Counted from the first letter of the stretch, positions 17,830 through 27,521 are shown. The stretch: DNA of 64,000 nucleotides from Rheinheimera mangrovi (GCF_003990335.1 NZ_CP034683.1:510501-574500), one strand, 5' to 3'. Numbers and translations: made by a program. The notes: generated from the sequence alone by a model not told the origin.

Positions 17830-18452
17830 CGGACTCCTGGTGGCAGCTTTTTAGCGGCTGGCAAACCTTGACTCAGCTGGAGCTGGCAGCGACTTTGTCA
17901 GCGCTGGCTTATGTGCTGCTGGCGATGAAACAAAGTTTGTGGTGCTGGCCAGCTGCTTTGCTCAGTACTCTGTTATACACCCATATTATGTGGCATTCAG
18001 CTTTGTTATCTGATGCGTTGCTGCAGCTGTATTATGCCGGCATGGCCTTGTATGGCTGGTACAGCTGGCGTCAGCAGAAGCAGCTATTACCAGCAGGGCA
18101 GTCGGGCATGACGGAGTGGTCGGCCAGTACGCATCTGAATTTAATTGGCGGCACAGCGATAGCCGGGCTGATATTGGGTTATCTGATGGAGCAGTACACG
18201 CACGCCGATTTTGCTTATATAGACGCACAAACCACAGCTTTTAGTGTGATGACCACTTATCTGGTGGCGCGCAAAGTGGTGTCGAATTGGTTGTACTGGG
18301 TGGTGATCGATGCCGTCTGTATTTATGTTTATATACAAAAACATCTGTATTTTACGACGGCACTTTTTGTACTCTATACCATCATTGCCTTGATCGGATT
18401 TTTTGTATGGCGCAGCAGCTATCAGCAACAACAGCAGACCCATCCCGTGTGA
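17826..18452 (+). CDS. pnuT: PnuC-family permease PnuT, thiamine uptake
   Basis: 208 aa inner-membrane protein with about seven hydrophobic segments. PnuC-family marks include the N-terminal ELAATLSALAYVLLAMK region, WYSWRQQ after the third helix and the late VSNWLYWVVIDAVCIYVY segment. The PnuT branch is the thiamine member of this family, and assignment here rests on the TPP riboswitch and adjacent kinase. PnuC-type permeases work by facilitated diffusion, so the downstream kinase would trap the substrate. It is coupled to both neighbours by start/stop overlap. Confidence 0.88.
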   Translation: MTDSWWQLFSGWQTLTQLELAATLSALAYVLLAMKQSLWCWPAALLSTLLYTHIMWHSALLSDALLQLYYAGMALYGWYSWRQQKQLLPAGQSGMTEWSASTHLNLIGGTAIAGLILGYLMEQYTHADFAYIDAQTTAFSVMTTYLVARKVVSNWLYWVVIDAVCIYVYIQKHLYFTTALFVLYTIIALIGFFVWRSSYQQQQQTHPV

Positions 18453-19300
18453 TCTGGCATTTATGCCAACAACTGGAGTTTTTTGCTGATCATAAGCCTG
18501 TGCTGTTCAAGCAACTGACGCAAGGCAAAAGAACCAGCTCCTATCAGGTGCAAACTGACAGAGGGCATTATGTGCTGCGTCATTATGGTCCTTCAGTTTT
18601 AGGTGTGTGCAGGCAACAGGAATTACGTTGTCAGCACGCTGCAGCTGCCGCAGGACTGGCACCGGCTCCTTTGTGTCTGAACAATCATCAGCGCATGCTG
18701 ATCACTGAATTTTTACCTGATACTCAAGCTCCTTCCGCTGCATACATCAGGCAGAACCTTGCTGGTTTGGCACAAAAGCTGGCGACTTTGCATCAGTTGC
18801 CAGTGCAAACTGCTGTGCTTGACCCCTGGCTTTATTTACAACAGCTGAAAAAACAGTTGGAGCCGCACTGGACCACTGAAGCGGAAAAAATCTGGCAACC
18901 TTTGATCACCGCTGCCCGTGATCTGCAGTATTTTCAAGCTGACATTGGCTTATGCCATATGGATTTGCATGCGCAGAATATGTTGCTGTGGCAGAACAAG
19001 TTGTGGTTGATAGATTTTGAATACTGTCAGTTGGCTGATGTGGTATTTGATTTAGTGGCGCTAATAGTTCAGTTTGATTTGTCGGATGCGGAACAACAGC
19101 TGCTACTGGATAGTTACAAAGCGTCCCGCAGTTCTGCTTACAGTGTGCAGTTATTAGAGAAGCTAGCCTTAGCTAAAGTGGTGTATTCAGGTTTTTGCTG
19201 GTTATGGTACTGGCAGGAAGAACTGGAAAATCAGGACCCCAGATACAAACAAGCCGCAGCAGACTGTTACCAGCTGTTACTGCAGCTTGTTCAGAAGTAG
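18407..19300 (+). CDS. APH-fold kinase, probable thiamine kinase
   Basis: 297 aa from the ATG at 18407. Aminoglycoside-phosphotransferase fold: the catalytic loop HMDLHAQN gives D186 and N191, and LIDFEYC supplies the metal-binding D203. The fold is shared by choline kinase and by E. coli thiamine kinase ThiK. As the last gene of a TPP-riboswitch operon after a thiamine permease, it most likely phosphorylates thiamine. The ATG start overlaps pnuT by 46 bp; a GTG at 18449 would overlap the pnuT stop by 4 bp (GTGA), matching the tight coupling upstream. Neither has a clear ribosome site, so the start is unsettled. Confidence 0.82.
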   Translation: MAQQLSATTADPSRVIWHLCQQLEFFADHKPVLFKQLTQGKRTSSYQVQTDRGHYVLRHYGPSVLGVCRQQELRCQHAAAAAGLAPAPLCLNNHQRMLITEFLPDTQAPSAAYIRQNLAGLAQKLATLHQLPVQTAVLDPWLYLQQLKKQLEPHWTTEAEKIWQPLITAARDLQYFQADIGLCHMDLHAQNMLLWQNKLWLIDFEYCQLADVVFDLVALIVQFDLSDAEQQLLLDSYKASRSSAYSVQLLEKLALAKVVYSGFCWLWYWQEELENQDPRYKQAAADCYQLLLQLVQK

Positions 19301-19304
19301 AATT

Positions 19305-19487
19305 TTAAAGTCCGCCTAATCGTTCAGCCAGAATTTTGTAACGTTTTACATCTTCTTCATCGAACACAGGTTTACCTTGTTCATCCTTTCCATTGGCAAC
19401 TAATAGATTTTCGCGAGCCAGACGTTCAACACGAATTTCCTGAATACCTAAAAAGGCGGCGACTTCTGCAACATTGAGTATTGCCAT
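19305..19487 (-). CDS. small helix-turn-helix DNA-binding protein
   Basis: 60 aa. The sequence MAILNVAEVAAFLGIQEIRVERL followed by LARENLLVANGKDEQG reads as an excisionase/MerR-like winged helix-turn-helix, with a short acidic helix at the end. AGGA lies seven bases before the ATG. It converges on the thiamine kinase gene and has no partner gene on its strand. It could be a domesticated or stand-alone regulator; its target is unknown. It has no neighbouring integrase, which argues against a live element. Confidence 0.65.
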   Translation of the reverse strand: MAILNVAEVAAFLGIQEIRVERLARENLLVANGKDEQGKPVFDEEDVKRYKILAERLGGL

Positions 19488-19904
19488 AATGAGTTCCTGC
19501 AGTAATTACTTTAATTAAGTTAAGCTGATATTTTTGTTTTTGTGAATAAAGTTCAAACAAGCCCTGATGTTTTACTTTCTTTTTTAGCGAGTGACAACTC
19601 AGGACTTTGTTAATTTGAGATTTTTTTAAAGTTTTCTTTACTTTATGTTACTTAGGTTACATTTCACCTGCAAAAGCCAGTTTTTAGTCAAATTGAGTTG
19701 CTTTACCAATGCTGATCTTTTATTTATTGTTTTAGTCGGCGGGTTACCACAATCTGTCTGGACAAAAACAGGTGCGCTAGGTATAACAAACTGAACTACC
19801 TGATAATTTCTGTGCTAATTGTCATCACCTTTACACAGATTTGAACTATGGTAAATAACAAAACATAAATCCAACACGCAACACTCCGAACTTGGGTAAA
19901 CACT
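19488..19904. other. gene-free AT-rich stretch before nhaB
   Basis: 417 bp without a convincing gene. It holds the promoter regions of the small helix-turn-helix gene (minus) and of nhaB (plus). It is visibly AT-rich, with several poly-T tracts between 19570 and 19690. I see no strong hairpin or known riboswitch core. Confidence 0.5.
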
Positions 19905-21494
19905 ATGAAACCATCTGGCATGGCTTTGGCCTTGTACAATAACTTTCTCGGGCAGGCGCCAAACTGGTACAAACTAAGTATCATCGCTTTTCTTTTTATT
20001 AATCCAATGTTGTTTTTGCAAAGCCCTTATATAGCGGGTTGGGCTCTAGTGGTTGAGTTTATTTTCACTCTGGCGATGGCGCTGAAATGTTACCCGTTGC
20101 AACCAGGTGGGTTATTGGTGTTGCAGGCTATTGTGATGGGCATGACCAGTACCACCAAGGTGATGCATGAAATTGAAATGAATATCGAAGTGATTTTGCT
20201 GCTGGTCTTTATGGTGGCCGGTATTCACTTTGTCAAAGACTTGCTGTTGTTTGTGTTTACTAAGCTGTTGATCCGGGTGCGTTCAAAAACGAATTTGTCT
20301 TTGGCTTTTGTCTGTATGGCTGCATTTCTGTCTGCATTTTTAGACGCTTTAACTGTAGTCGCTGTGATTATTGCCGTGGGCATAGGTTTTTACGCTATTT
20401 ACCACAAAATATCTTCAGGCAAGAAATTCCCCGACCCGCACAACCACAATGAAGATTCTGAGGTCGCCGAACTATCTCGTGCTGACTTAGATGCGTTTCG
20501 TGGTTTTTTACGTAACTTGTTAATGCATGCAGGTGTGGGTACGGCCTTAGGTGGTGTTTCCACTATGGTGGGTGAGCCACAAAACCTGATCATCGCCGAA
20601 GCTGTAGGTTGGGGTTTTGGTGAATTCGCCCTACGTATGGCAGCGGTCAGTGTTCCTGTGTTTATCGCGGGTTTACTGACCACAATAGTGCTGGAAAAAT
20701 TTCGTTTATTTGATTTTGGTGTGCGTTTGCCCGTGGCTGTTCAGGACGTATTGATTGCGTATGACAACTATCAGACTGAACGTATGACGGCCTCTGACAT
20801 CAGTAAATTATGGGTGCAAAGCATCATCGCCATTTTACTGATTATTTGTTTAAGTCTGCATTTAGCTTCTGTTGGTTTAATAGGTTTAATGGTGATTATT
20901 CTGGCCACTACCTTCTGTGGCGTGACCGATGAACACGCTATTGGTAAAGCCTTTCAGGAAGCCTTGCCTTTTACCTCTTTACTGGTGGTGTTTTTTGCTG
21001 TGGTTGCCGTGATCATTGACCAGCATCTGTTCAAACCTGTAATTGATTTTGTCTTGACTTTTGATGGACAAAAACAAATGGCGGTGTTGTTTTTAGCCAA
21101 TGGTTTGTTGTCCATGGTCAGTGATAACGTCTTTGTTGGCACTGTGTACATCAATGAGGTCAAAGCGGCATGGCAGGCCGGTACTATCAGTCGTGAGCAA
21201 TTTGAAATGCTGGCGATTGCTATTAACTCTGGTACCAATTTGCCAAGTGTGGCAACACCTAATGGTCAGGCTGCGTTCTTATTCCTGCTGACCAGCGCTT
21301 TGGCTCCGCTCATTCGCCTGTCGTATATGAAAATGGTGTGGATGGCGCTGCCATACACCATAGTGCTTGCACTGGTAGGTTTGCTTAGCACCGTTGTATT
21401 GCTGCCTGAAATCACCCATTGGATGTATGCCGAAGGTTGGATCCATCATTATGATGCAGCGGCAGCTGCTGCGGCGGTAGCTACCGGACATTAA
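19905..21494 (+). CDS. nhaB: Na+/H+ antiporter NhaB
   Basis: 529 aa, close to the 513 aa of E. coli NhaB. The opening [20 protein letters not shown] and the segments [19 protein letters not shown] and [23 protein letters not shown] are characteristic of NhaB. About a dozen membrane helices are evident. It exports sodium in exchange for protons across the inner membrane. The tail ends in an Ala-rich run ([14 protein letters not shown]). It is followed by a strong terminator and then the mrp operon, so this stretch forms a sodium-homeostasis cluster. Confidence 0.95.
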   Translation: MKPSGMALALYNNFLGQAPNWYKLSIIAFLFINPMLFLQSPYIAGWALVVEFIFTLAMALKCYPLQPGGLLVLQAIVMGMTSTTKVMHEIEMNIEVILLLVFMVAGIHFVKDLLLFVFTKLLIRVRSKTNLSLAFVCMAAFLSAFLDALTVVAVIIAVGIGFYAIYHKISSGKKFPDPHNHNEDSEVAELSRADLDAFRGFLRNLLMHAGVGTALGGVSTMVGEPQNLIIAEAVGWGFGEFALRMAAVSVPVFIAGLLTTIVLEKFRLFDFGVRLPVAVQDVLIAYDNYQTERMTASDISKLWVQSIIAILLIICLSLHLASVGLIGLMVIILATTFCGVTDEHAIGKAFQEALPFTSLLVVFFAVVAVIIDQHLFKPVIDFVLTFDGQKQMAVLFLANGLLSMVSDNVFVGTVYINEVKAAWQAGTISREQFEMLAIAINSGTNLPSVATPNGQAAFLFLLTSALAPLIRLSYMKMVWMALPYTIVLALVGLLSTVVLLPEITHWMYAEGWIHHYDAAAAAAAVATGH

Positions 21495-21502
21495 ACTGTT
21501 AT

Positions 21503-21538
21503 GGATCAGAGGTCTATTGCCTCTGATCCTTCATTTTT
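21503..21538 (+). terminator. terminator of nhaB
   Basis: GGATCAGAGG (21503-21512) pairs perfectly with CCTCTGATCC (21520-21529) over a 7-base loop and is followed by TTCATTTTT. Confidence 0.88.
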
Positions 21539-21582
21539 CTCACTTCAGCTTGTGATCCGTCAGAACGCTGGACAGCCCGTAT

Positions 21583-21640
21583 CCAGACAGGTATAAAGTA
21601 CGGCATATTAAATCTTCAGGGTATTTCACCCTCTGTCTGG
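21583..21640 (+). promoter_or_regulatory. structured leader upstream of mrpA
   Basis: CCAGACAG (21583-21590) and CTGTCTGG (21633-21640) are exact complements enclosing a 42-base loop. Within it AGGGT (21618-21622) pairs with ACCCT (21628-21632). This two-level fold lies about 95 bp before the mrpA start. It could be an RNA control element or an operator; I could not match it to a known class. Confidence 0.4.
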
Positions 21641-21734
21641 CGCAAAAGTTGTTTGTTGCTTGCCACACCGCTCAGGTTGCTTTCTTTGTTCAATAAAGTG
21701 AATGCAACTCAGCCCGTAAAGAGGACGCAAGTAC

Positions 21735-24533
21735 ATGATTGAGCTTCTGTTTTTAGTCTTATTTCCCTTGATAGGGTCTTTAGTGCCTGTGTTTACAGCT
21801 CGCTGGTCACGCAGCTACAGTGCACTTGCAACTGCCTTTTTACCCGTGGCGGCTTTGGGATTAGTGCTACAGCTTGCGCCTGCCGTGTTTTCTGGCGAAA
21901 CCTTGTTTTACACATTGCCTTGGGTCGAAACTTTGGGTCTGTCTTTGTGTTTCCGGCTGGATGGTTTGTCACTACTGTTTGTGCTGCTGATCCTTGGCAT
22001 TGGCTTGCTGGTCATTTTGTACGCTCGCTATTATTTATCTGAAAAAGACTCGATGGCACGTTTTTATGGCTTCCTGATGCTGTTTATGACGGCCATGCTT
22101 GGCATAGTGTTATCGAATAACCTGTTGCAGCTTTGGGTGTTCTGGGAGCTGACCAGTATCAGTTCCTTTTTACTCATTAGCTTTTGGTGGCACAGAGCTG
22201 ATGCTCGCGTAGGTGCACGTATGGCATTAACCATCACGGGTTTTGGTGGTTTGGCTTTATTGGCTGGTATTTTGTTGATTGGCCAGGTTTTGGGTAGTTT
22301 TGAACTGGATGTGGTGTTATCTCAGGCGGATGTGCTGCAACAGCACAGCTTGTATCCGGTGATTTTAATTCTGGTGCTGTTAGGGGCTTTTACGAAGTCA
22401 GCTCAGTTTCCATTTCATTTCTGGTTACCAAATGCGATGTCGGCGCCGACTCCGGTCAGTGCTTACCTGCATTCGGCCACTATGGTCAAGGCTGGTATTT
22501 TTTTGCTGGCGCGGATGTATCCATTATTAGCAGGCACAGATTTATGGTTCCTGCTGGTGACGATCACCGGTATGACGACTCTGCTGGTTGGCGCTTATCT
22601 GGCGTTATTCCAGCACGATTTAAAAGGCTTGTTGGCTTATTCTACGATCAGTCATTTAGGTTTAATCACGCTACTGCTGGGTTTAGATACTGATCTGGCG
22701 ACGGTAGCGGCAATCTTCCATATTATTAACCACGCTATTTTTAAAGCTTCGTTATTTATGGCAGCCGGCATTATTGATCATGAGTCCGGTTCACGGGATA
22801 TGCGTAAGCTTAATGGTCTCTGGCAGTTTATGCCGGTGACCGCCACGCTCGCTATGGTGGCTTCTGCTTCTATGGCTGGTGTGCCTTTGCTTAATGGTTT
22901 CTTATCCAAAGAGATGTTTTTTGCGGAAACCCTGCACCAGGATGTATTAGGAGCTTTGTCATGGCTTATTCCTGTGCTGGCCACCTTAGCCGCCACTTTG
23001 TCTGTGGCGTATTCGGCCCGTTTTATTCATGACGTGTTTTTTAACGGCCAGCCCAGAGGTTTACCCCGTACTCCGCACGAGCCACCCCGTTATATGCGGG
23101 TGCCGGTCGAAATTTTAGTGGCACTTTGTATTCTGGTGGGTTTAGCTCCGCAGTACATAGTGGGTGATTTACTGGCTATTGCATCTGCTGCGGCATTGGG
23201 CGGTCCTTTGCCAGAGTACAGTTTGTCGATTTGGCATGGGGTGAATTTGCCACTGATGATGAGTGTGATGGCCCTGACTTTAGGGATTTTGTTGTACTTA
23301 AACCGCAAACATCTGTTTCGTTTCCAGGCCGAATTGCCTGAGTTCAATCCTCTGCAGTTGTTTGAACAGAAAATCAAAGCCCTGTTAGGTTTTGCCCAGC
23401 ACTGGCACCAAAGGTTTGAATCGGCTGAGTTGCAGCGCTATTTGTTATGGCTTTTCCTTATAGTCGTGGTATTGCTGATTTGGCCATTACAACAAATGGG
23501 CCAGTTCAGCGGGCATCATACTAAGTTACCTGTCGATGCGTTGATGCTGGCCGCCATGCTGGTTGCTATTATTGCCGCTTTTGCCACAGTGTTGTGCCAA
23601 CGTCAGCGCTTATTAGCTTTGGTGATGATTTCTGTGGTGGGCTTAGTGGTCACGCTGATTTTTGTCCGTTTCTCAGCGCCGGATTTAGCCCTCACCCAGC
23701 TGTCTGTGGAAGTGGTGACTATAGTGCTGCTGATGCTGGCTCTGTTTTTCCTGCCACATAAAATCAGCAGGGCATCTAATGCTGGCAGGCTGATCCGCGA
23801 TGGAGCTATAGCTTCGGTCTGTGGCGTGGTGATTGGCAGCTTAAGTTATGCGGTGATGCTGGAACCACAGCAGCGGATCTCCGATTTTTTCCTCGCCAAC
23901 GCCAAAACCGGTGGTGGAGGTTATAACGTTGTGAACGTTATCCTGGTCGATTTCCGCGGTTTTGATACGCTAGGTGAGATTACCGTCTTGGGTATAGCCG
24001 CTTTGGGCATATTTAAACTATTGACCCGTTTACCTTTGTTTAAATCCAGTTCAGACGCACAAGGACGGCAGTGGGCGCTGGATAAACACCCGATGTTGCT
24101 GGCTGTAGTGTCTCAGGCCTTATTGCCTTTAGCACTGCTGGTCTCTGTCTATATCTTTTTCCGTGGTCATAACTTACCAGGTGGCGGATTTGTCGCGGGG
24201 TTAATCACAGCTATCGCCATTATTTTGCAGTATGTGGCACAAGGTGTGGATTGGGTACGCGAGCGCTTAACTATGGAATATCACCGTCTGGTTGCTGCTG
24301 GAGTATTGATTTCAGCACTGACAGGAGCTGCAAGTTGGGCTTTTGATCGGCCCTTTTTGACCTCCTGGTTTGATTATTTCCAATTACCGCTTTTTGGTGA
24401 AATTGAATTGGCCAGTGCCATCGCTTTTGATTTAGGGGTTTATCTGACAGTAGTGGGTTCTACGCTGATGATTTTGGCTAATCTGGGCAAAATGACCACA
24501 GAACACAGGCCCGTGCATGAGGTACAAAGCTAA
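21735..24533 (+). CDS. mrpA: Mrp antiporter subunit A fused to subunit B
   Basis: 932 aa membrane protein. The first two-thirds is the NuoL-like MrpA core, with the TM5 glutamate region LWVFWELTSISSFLLI and the SAPTPVSAYLHSATMVKAGI lysine helix of proton-pumping subunits. The last third carries MrpA's C-terminal extension and an MrpB-type domain (IFFRGHNLPGGGFVAGLI), so no separate mrpB gene exists. This is the fused layout of the Pha/Mrp group 2 type. It heads mrpACDEFG, and its TAA stop overlaps the mrpC ATG by one base. The complex exchanges sodium or potassium for protons and helps with salt and alkaline stress. Confidence 0.95.
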   Translation: MIELLFLVLFPLIGSLVPVFTARWSRSYSALATAFLPVAALGLVLQLAPAVFSGETLFYTLPWVETLGLSLCFRLDGLSLLFVLLILGIGLLVILYARYYLSEKDSMARFYGFLMLFMTAMLGIVLSNNLLQLWVFWELTSISSFLLISFWWHRADARVGARMALTITGFGGLALLAGILLIGQVLGSFELDVVLSQADVLQQHSLYPVILILVLLGAFTKSAQFPFHFWLPNAMSAPTPVSAYLHSATMVKAGIFLLARMYPLLAGTDLWFLLVTITGMTTLLVGAYLALFQHDLKGLLAYSTISHLGLITLLLGLDTDLATVAAIFHIINHAIFKASLFMAAGIIDHESGSRDMRKLNGLWQFMPVTATLAMVASASMAGVPLLNGFLSKEMFFAETLHQDVLGALSWLIPVLATLAATLSVAYSARFIHDVFFNGQPRGLPRTPHEPPRYMRVPVEILVALCILVGLAPQYIVGDLLAIASAAALGGPLPEYSLSIWHGVNLPLMMSVMALTLGILLYLNRKHLFRFQAELPEFNPLQLFEQKIKALLGFAQHWHQRFESAELQRYLLWLFLIVVVLLIWPLQQMGQFSGHHTKLPVDALMLAAMLVAIIAAFATVLCQRQRLLALVMISVVGLVVTLIFVRFSAPDLALTQLSVEVVTIVLLMLALFFLPHKISRASNAGRLIRDGAIASVCGVVIGSLSYAVMLEPQQRISDFFLANAKTGGGGYNVVNVILVDFRGFDTLGEITVLGIAALGIFKLLTRLPLFKSSSDAQGRQWALDKHPMLLAVVSQALLPLALLVSVYIFFRGHNLPGGGFVAGLITAIAIILQYVAQGVDWVRERLTMEYHRLVAAGVLISALTGAASWAFDRPFLTSWFDYFQLPLFGEIELASAIAFDLGVYLTVVGSTLMILANLGKMTTEHRPVHEVQS

Positions 24534-24889
24534 TGGAATTACTGGTTGCGATTATCATAGGGGTGCTTACCTGTTGTGCCGTATTCCTGATTTTACGGGC
24601 GAGAACTTTTGCGGTCATGCTGGGATTGACCATGTTGTCTTACGCCGTGAATCTGTTTATTTTTGCCAGTGGCGGCTTAAAAATAGGTGCTGGTACTGTG
24701 CTTAAAGCAACGGAAGAGTATGCCGATCCTCTGCCCCAGGCCTTAGTATTAACTGCCATCGTCATTGGTTTTGCGATGACCGCCTTTTTGGTGGTGCTAT
24801 CGATTCGGGCTCGTGCTGATTTAGGCAATGATCATGTCGACGGTAAATTACCAGTAGCGAAAAACACCCGGCAGGGAGCTTCGTCATGA
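24533..24889 (+). CDS. mrpC: Mrp antiporter subunit C (NuoK-like)
   Basis: 118 aa with three membrane helices, homologous to NuoK of complex I. The segment LRARTFAVMLGLTMLSYAVNLFIF and the ADPLPQALVLTAIVIGFAMTAF helix with its conserved motif are diagnostic. It is coupled to mrpA by a 1-bp overlap and to mrpD by a 4-bp ATGA overlap. It is a structural part of the antiporter's membrane arm. Confidence 0.94.
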   Translation: MELLVAIIIGVLTCCAVFLILRARTFAVMLGLTMLSYAVNLFIFASGGLKIGAGTVLKATEEYADPLPQALVLTAIVIGFAMTAFLVVLSIRARADLGNDHVDGKLPVAKNTRQGASS

Positions 24890-26376
24890 ATCATCTGATT
24901 ATTCTGCCGATCCTCTGGCCTTTGCTGGTGGCTTTACTGACAATGTTGCCACCTTTTGATCAGAACCTGCTATTGCGCCGCTGTTTAAGCGTTGGTGGCT
25001 CTTTGATACTGTTGCTGTTGAGTCTGCTGCTGGTCATACAAAGTACCGATAGCCCGGCTCAGCTGTATCAACTGGGTAACTGGCCAGCGCCTTTTGGCAT
25101 CAGTTTGTTGTTAGATCAGGTCAGCAGTTTAATGTTGTGTCTGACTTCCGCACTGGCGGTGGCTGCAAGCTTGTATGCCAGCAGTGGTGAAGATGAAAAC
25201 GGCCCTTTTTTCCACGCTTTATTACATTTCCAGTTGATGGGTATTAACGGTGCTTTTTTAACCGCTGACTTGTTTAACCTTTTTGTATTTTTTGAAGTGC
25301 TGTTGATTGCCTCCTACTCTTTGTTGATCCATGGTGGCGGTAAAGCTAAAACCAAAGCCGCAGTGCATTACGTTATTTTGAATCTGGTCGGTTCGGCGTT
25401 GTTTTTATTTGCACTGGCATTGATTTATGGTGCCTCTGGCACACTAAATATGCTGGATTTAGGCACCAAAGTGGCGACTTTATCTGATACTCAGTTGCAG
25501 TTACTGCAAGCCGCTGTTGCATTACTTTTGGTTGTATTTGGTTTAAAAGCCGCAGTGATGCCGTTGCACTTCTGGCTGGGGAATGCATATTCTTCTGTTT
25601 CTCCTGCCGTGGCTGCTTTGTTTGCCATTATGACCAAAGTAGGCATTTACAGCCTGCTGCGGGTGTTTGCTATGGTGCTGCAGGATGCAGGCTTTGTCGC
25701 CAGTTGGGTTTTTCCTGTGCTGTGGTGGGCTGGCCTTCTGACGATTCTGATGGGAGTGCTGGGTGTTCTGGCCAGTGAAGATCTACGTAAAATGGCCAGC
25801 TATCTGGTGATTGTGTCAGTAGGCGCTTTGGTTGCTATTCTCTCTTTGGGGACTCCAGAGTCAGTGGAAGCACTACTGTATTATCTGGTGCATTCAACAT
25901 TAGCTACTGCAGCTTTATTTTTGCTGGCCGACCTTATTGCTCATCAACGTGGCAAAGCCGGAGACCGCTTGGTGAACGGCCGAAAAGTTGCGCAACCTGT
26001 GTTGCTGGGGGCGGCTTTTATTGTGGTGGCGTTGAGTATAGTGGGTATGCCACCGTTCTCTGGTTTTATAGGCAAACTGTTGCTGCTTCAGGCTGTACCG
26101 CAAGGCAGTGCTATGTTGTGGTTCTGGTCGGTTTTATTAGGTAGCAGTGTACTGCTGTTAATAGCACTGAGCAGAGCGGGTAGTATTTTGTTCTGGCAGG
26201 TAGCGGGTTCTGATACTGAAGCCCGTATGGCTGGTAGCCGTCGCAGCATAGCTTTAATGCTCCTGGTACTGGCCAGTCCTTTGTTAAGCTTATTTGCTGG
26301 CCCACTCACAGCCTGGTGTAAGGCTGCAGCTGTGCAGCTACAGCAGATTGCTAATCTTAGCCCGGGAGCCTTCTGA
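24886..26376 (+). CDS. mrpD: Mrp antiporter subunit D (NuoN/NuoM-like)
   Basis: 496 aa with about 14 membrane helices, the antiporter-like subunit resembling NuoM/NuoN. The TM5 glutamate lies in NLFVFFEVLLIASYSLLIHGG, the conserved lysine helix in SPAVAALFAIMTKVGIYSLL, and the broken helix in STLATAALFLLADLI. Together with MrpA it forms the proton path. The stop overlaps the mrpE start by one base (TGATG). Confidence 0.95.
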   Translation: MNHLIILPILWPLLVALLTMLPPFDQNLLLRRCLSVGGSLILLLLSLLLVIQSTDSPAQLYQLGNWPAPFGISLLLDQVSSLMLCLTSALAVAASLYASSGEDENGPFFHALLHFQLMGINGAFLTADLFNLFVFFEVLLIASYSLLIHGGGKAKTKAAVHYVILNLVGSALFLFALALIYGASGTLNMLDLGTKVATLSDTQLQLLQAAVALLLVVFGLKAAVMPLHFWLGNAYSSVSPAVAALFAIMTKVGIYSLLRVFAMVLQDAGFVASWVFPVLWWAGLLTILMGVLGVLASEDLRKMASYLVIVSVGALVAILSLGTPESVEALLYYLVHSTLATAALFLLADLIAHQRGKAGDRLVNGRKVAQPVLLGAAFIVVALSIVGMPPFSGFIGKLLLLQAVPQGSAMLWFWSVLLGSSVLLLIALSRAGSILFWQVAGSDTEARMAGSRRSIALMLLVLASPLLSLFAGPLTAWCKAAAVQLQQIANLSPGAF

Positions 26377-26885
26377 TGTTTTCATTCAAAACCTGGTGGC
26401 CAACCCCTGTCCGTAGCTTGTTTTTGTTTCTGGTCTGGTTATTACTGAACAACAGCGTGGCTTTAATCCATCTGTTTTTTGGTCTGTTGCTGGCCTGGTT
26501 GATCCCATTGCTTATCCATAAGTTTCGCCTGATCCAGCCTGGTATTAAAAAGCCGGGCGCAGCTCTCACTTATGGCCTGATGGTATTGTGGGATATTGTT
26601 GTCGCCAACCTGCAGGTGGTTCGACTGGTGCTGGGTGCTAACAAAAAGCTAAGACCTGCTTTTGTGACTGTGCCGCTGGATTTAACAGACAACCTTGCTA
26701 TCACTATCCTTGCCAGTACAGTGTCGTTAACTCCTGGGACTGTCAGCGCTGAAGTGTTACCGTTAAATGTCGGATCCGGTGAGCAACGTTATCTGTTGTT
26801 GCATGTGTTGGATTTAGCCGATGAAGCTGAATTAATCCAACAGGTAAAACAACGCTACGAGGCTCCATTAAAGGAGATATTTTGA
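26376..26885 (+). CDS. mrpE: Mrp antiporter subunit E
   Basis: 169 aa. Two N-terminal membrane helices are followed by a cytoplasmic domain carrying the typical NLAITILASTVSLTPGTVSAEV segment. MrpE is needed for assembly or stability of the complex and has no complex I homologue. It is joined to mrpD by a 1-bp overlap and to mrpF by a TGATG overlap. Confidence 0.93.
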   Translation: MFSFKTWWPTPVRSLFLFLVWLLLNNSVALIHLFFGLLLAWLIPLLIHKFRLIQPGIKKPGAALTYGLMVLWDIVVANLQVVRLVLGANKKLRPAFVTVPLDLTDNLAITILASTVSLTPGTVSAEVLPLNVGSGEQRYLLLHVLDLADEAELIQQVKQRYEAPLKEIF

Positions 26886-27154
26886 TGCTTGATCTGATCC
26901 TGCAATGCTGCTTTGTTGTGGTAGGGTTTGCTTTGCTATTAAATTTATATGCGGCCATTCGTGGACCTTCGGTTGTTGACCGTCTGTTGGCGCTGGATAC
27001 GATGTATATCAACAGCATAGCGCTGCTGTTGTTGTACGGTATATATTTGGGGACTAGCTTGAATTTCGAAGTCGCTTTATTGATTGCTATGTTGGGTTTT
27101 GTCAGTACTGTGGCTGTGTGTAAGTTTTTACTGCGTGGCGACATCATTGAGTAA
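26885..27154 (+). CDS. mrpF: Mrp antiporter subunit F
   Basis: 89 aa, three membrane helices. RGPSVVDRLLALDT is the family's signature loop. I use the ATG at 26885 (AAAGGAG upstream, one-base overlap with the mrpE stop); a TTG codon immediately before it is an unlikely start. Confidence 0.92.
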   Translation: MLDLILQCCFVVVGFALLLNLYAAIRGPSVVDRLLALDTMYINSIALLLLYGIYLGTSLNFEVALLIAMLGFVSTVAVCKFLLRGDIIE

Positions 27155-27188
27155 GCAACTGAATAAAGCGTCGGATGAGGAGTAATCT

Positions 27189-27521
27189 ATGAATTTGCTT
27201 GAGGGGTTGGTTGCCTTGTTGGCAGTGGCCGGGTCATTGTTTGTGTTGTTAGGATCTGTCGCTTTAGTGAAATTGCCGGATTTTTATACCCGCCTGCATG
27301 GCCCAACCAAGGCGACAACCTTAGGTTTGGGAGCTCTGGTATTAGCCTCTATGCTTTATTTCAACTTTGTGAAAGGTGAGTTAAGTTTACAGCAGTTATT
27401 GATCGCTCTGTTTTTATTTATTACAGCACCTATTACAGCTCATATGTTAATCAAAGCTGCGTTGCATTTAAAACTCAAAACATCGACACAAACGTCAGGA
27501 AAACAAAACGCAGACCTTTAA
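27189..27521 (+). CDS. mrpG: Mrp antiporter subunit G
   Basis: 110 aa, three membrane helices, with the signature KLPDFYTRLHGPTKATTLG at about residues 28-46. It is the last gene of the antiporter operon and is separated from mrpF by 34 bp with GAGGAG before the ATG. It converges on npr with only 17 bp between stops and no clear terminator. Confidence 0.93.
   Translation: MNLLEGLVALLAVAGSLFVLLGSVALVKLPDFYTRLHGPTKATTLGLGALVLASMLYFNFVKGELSLQQLLIALFLFITAPITAHMLIKAALHLKLKTSTQTSGKQNADL

Noticed and set aside
19796..19984. 62-codon minus-strand frame overlapping the nhaB start
   Set aside because: It runs antisense into nhaB, has no ribosome site and has no recognisable domain.
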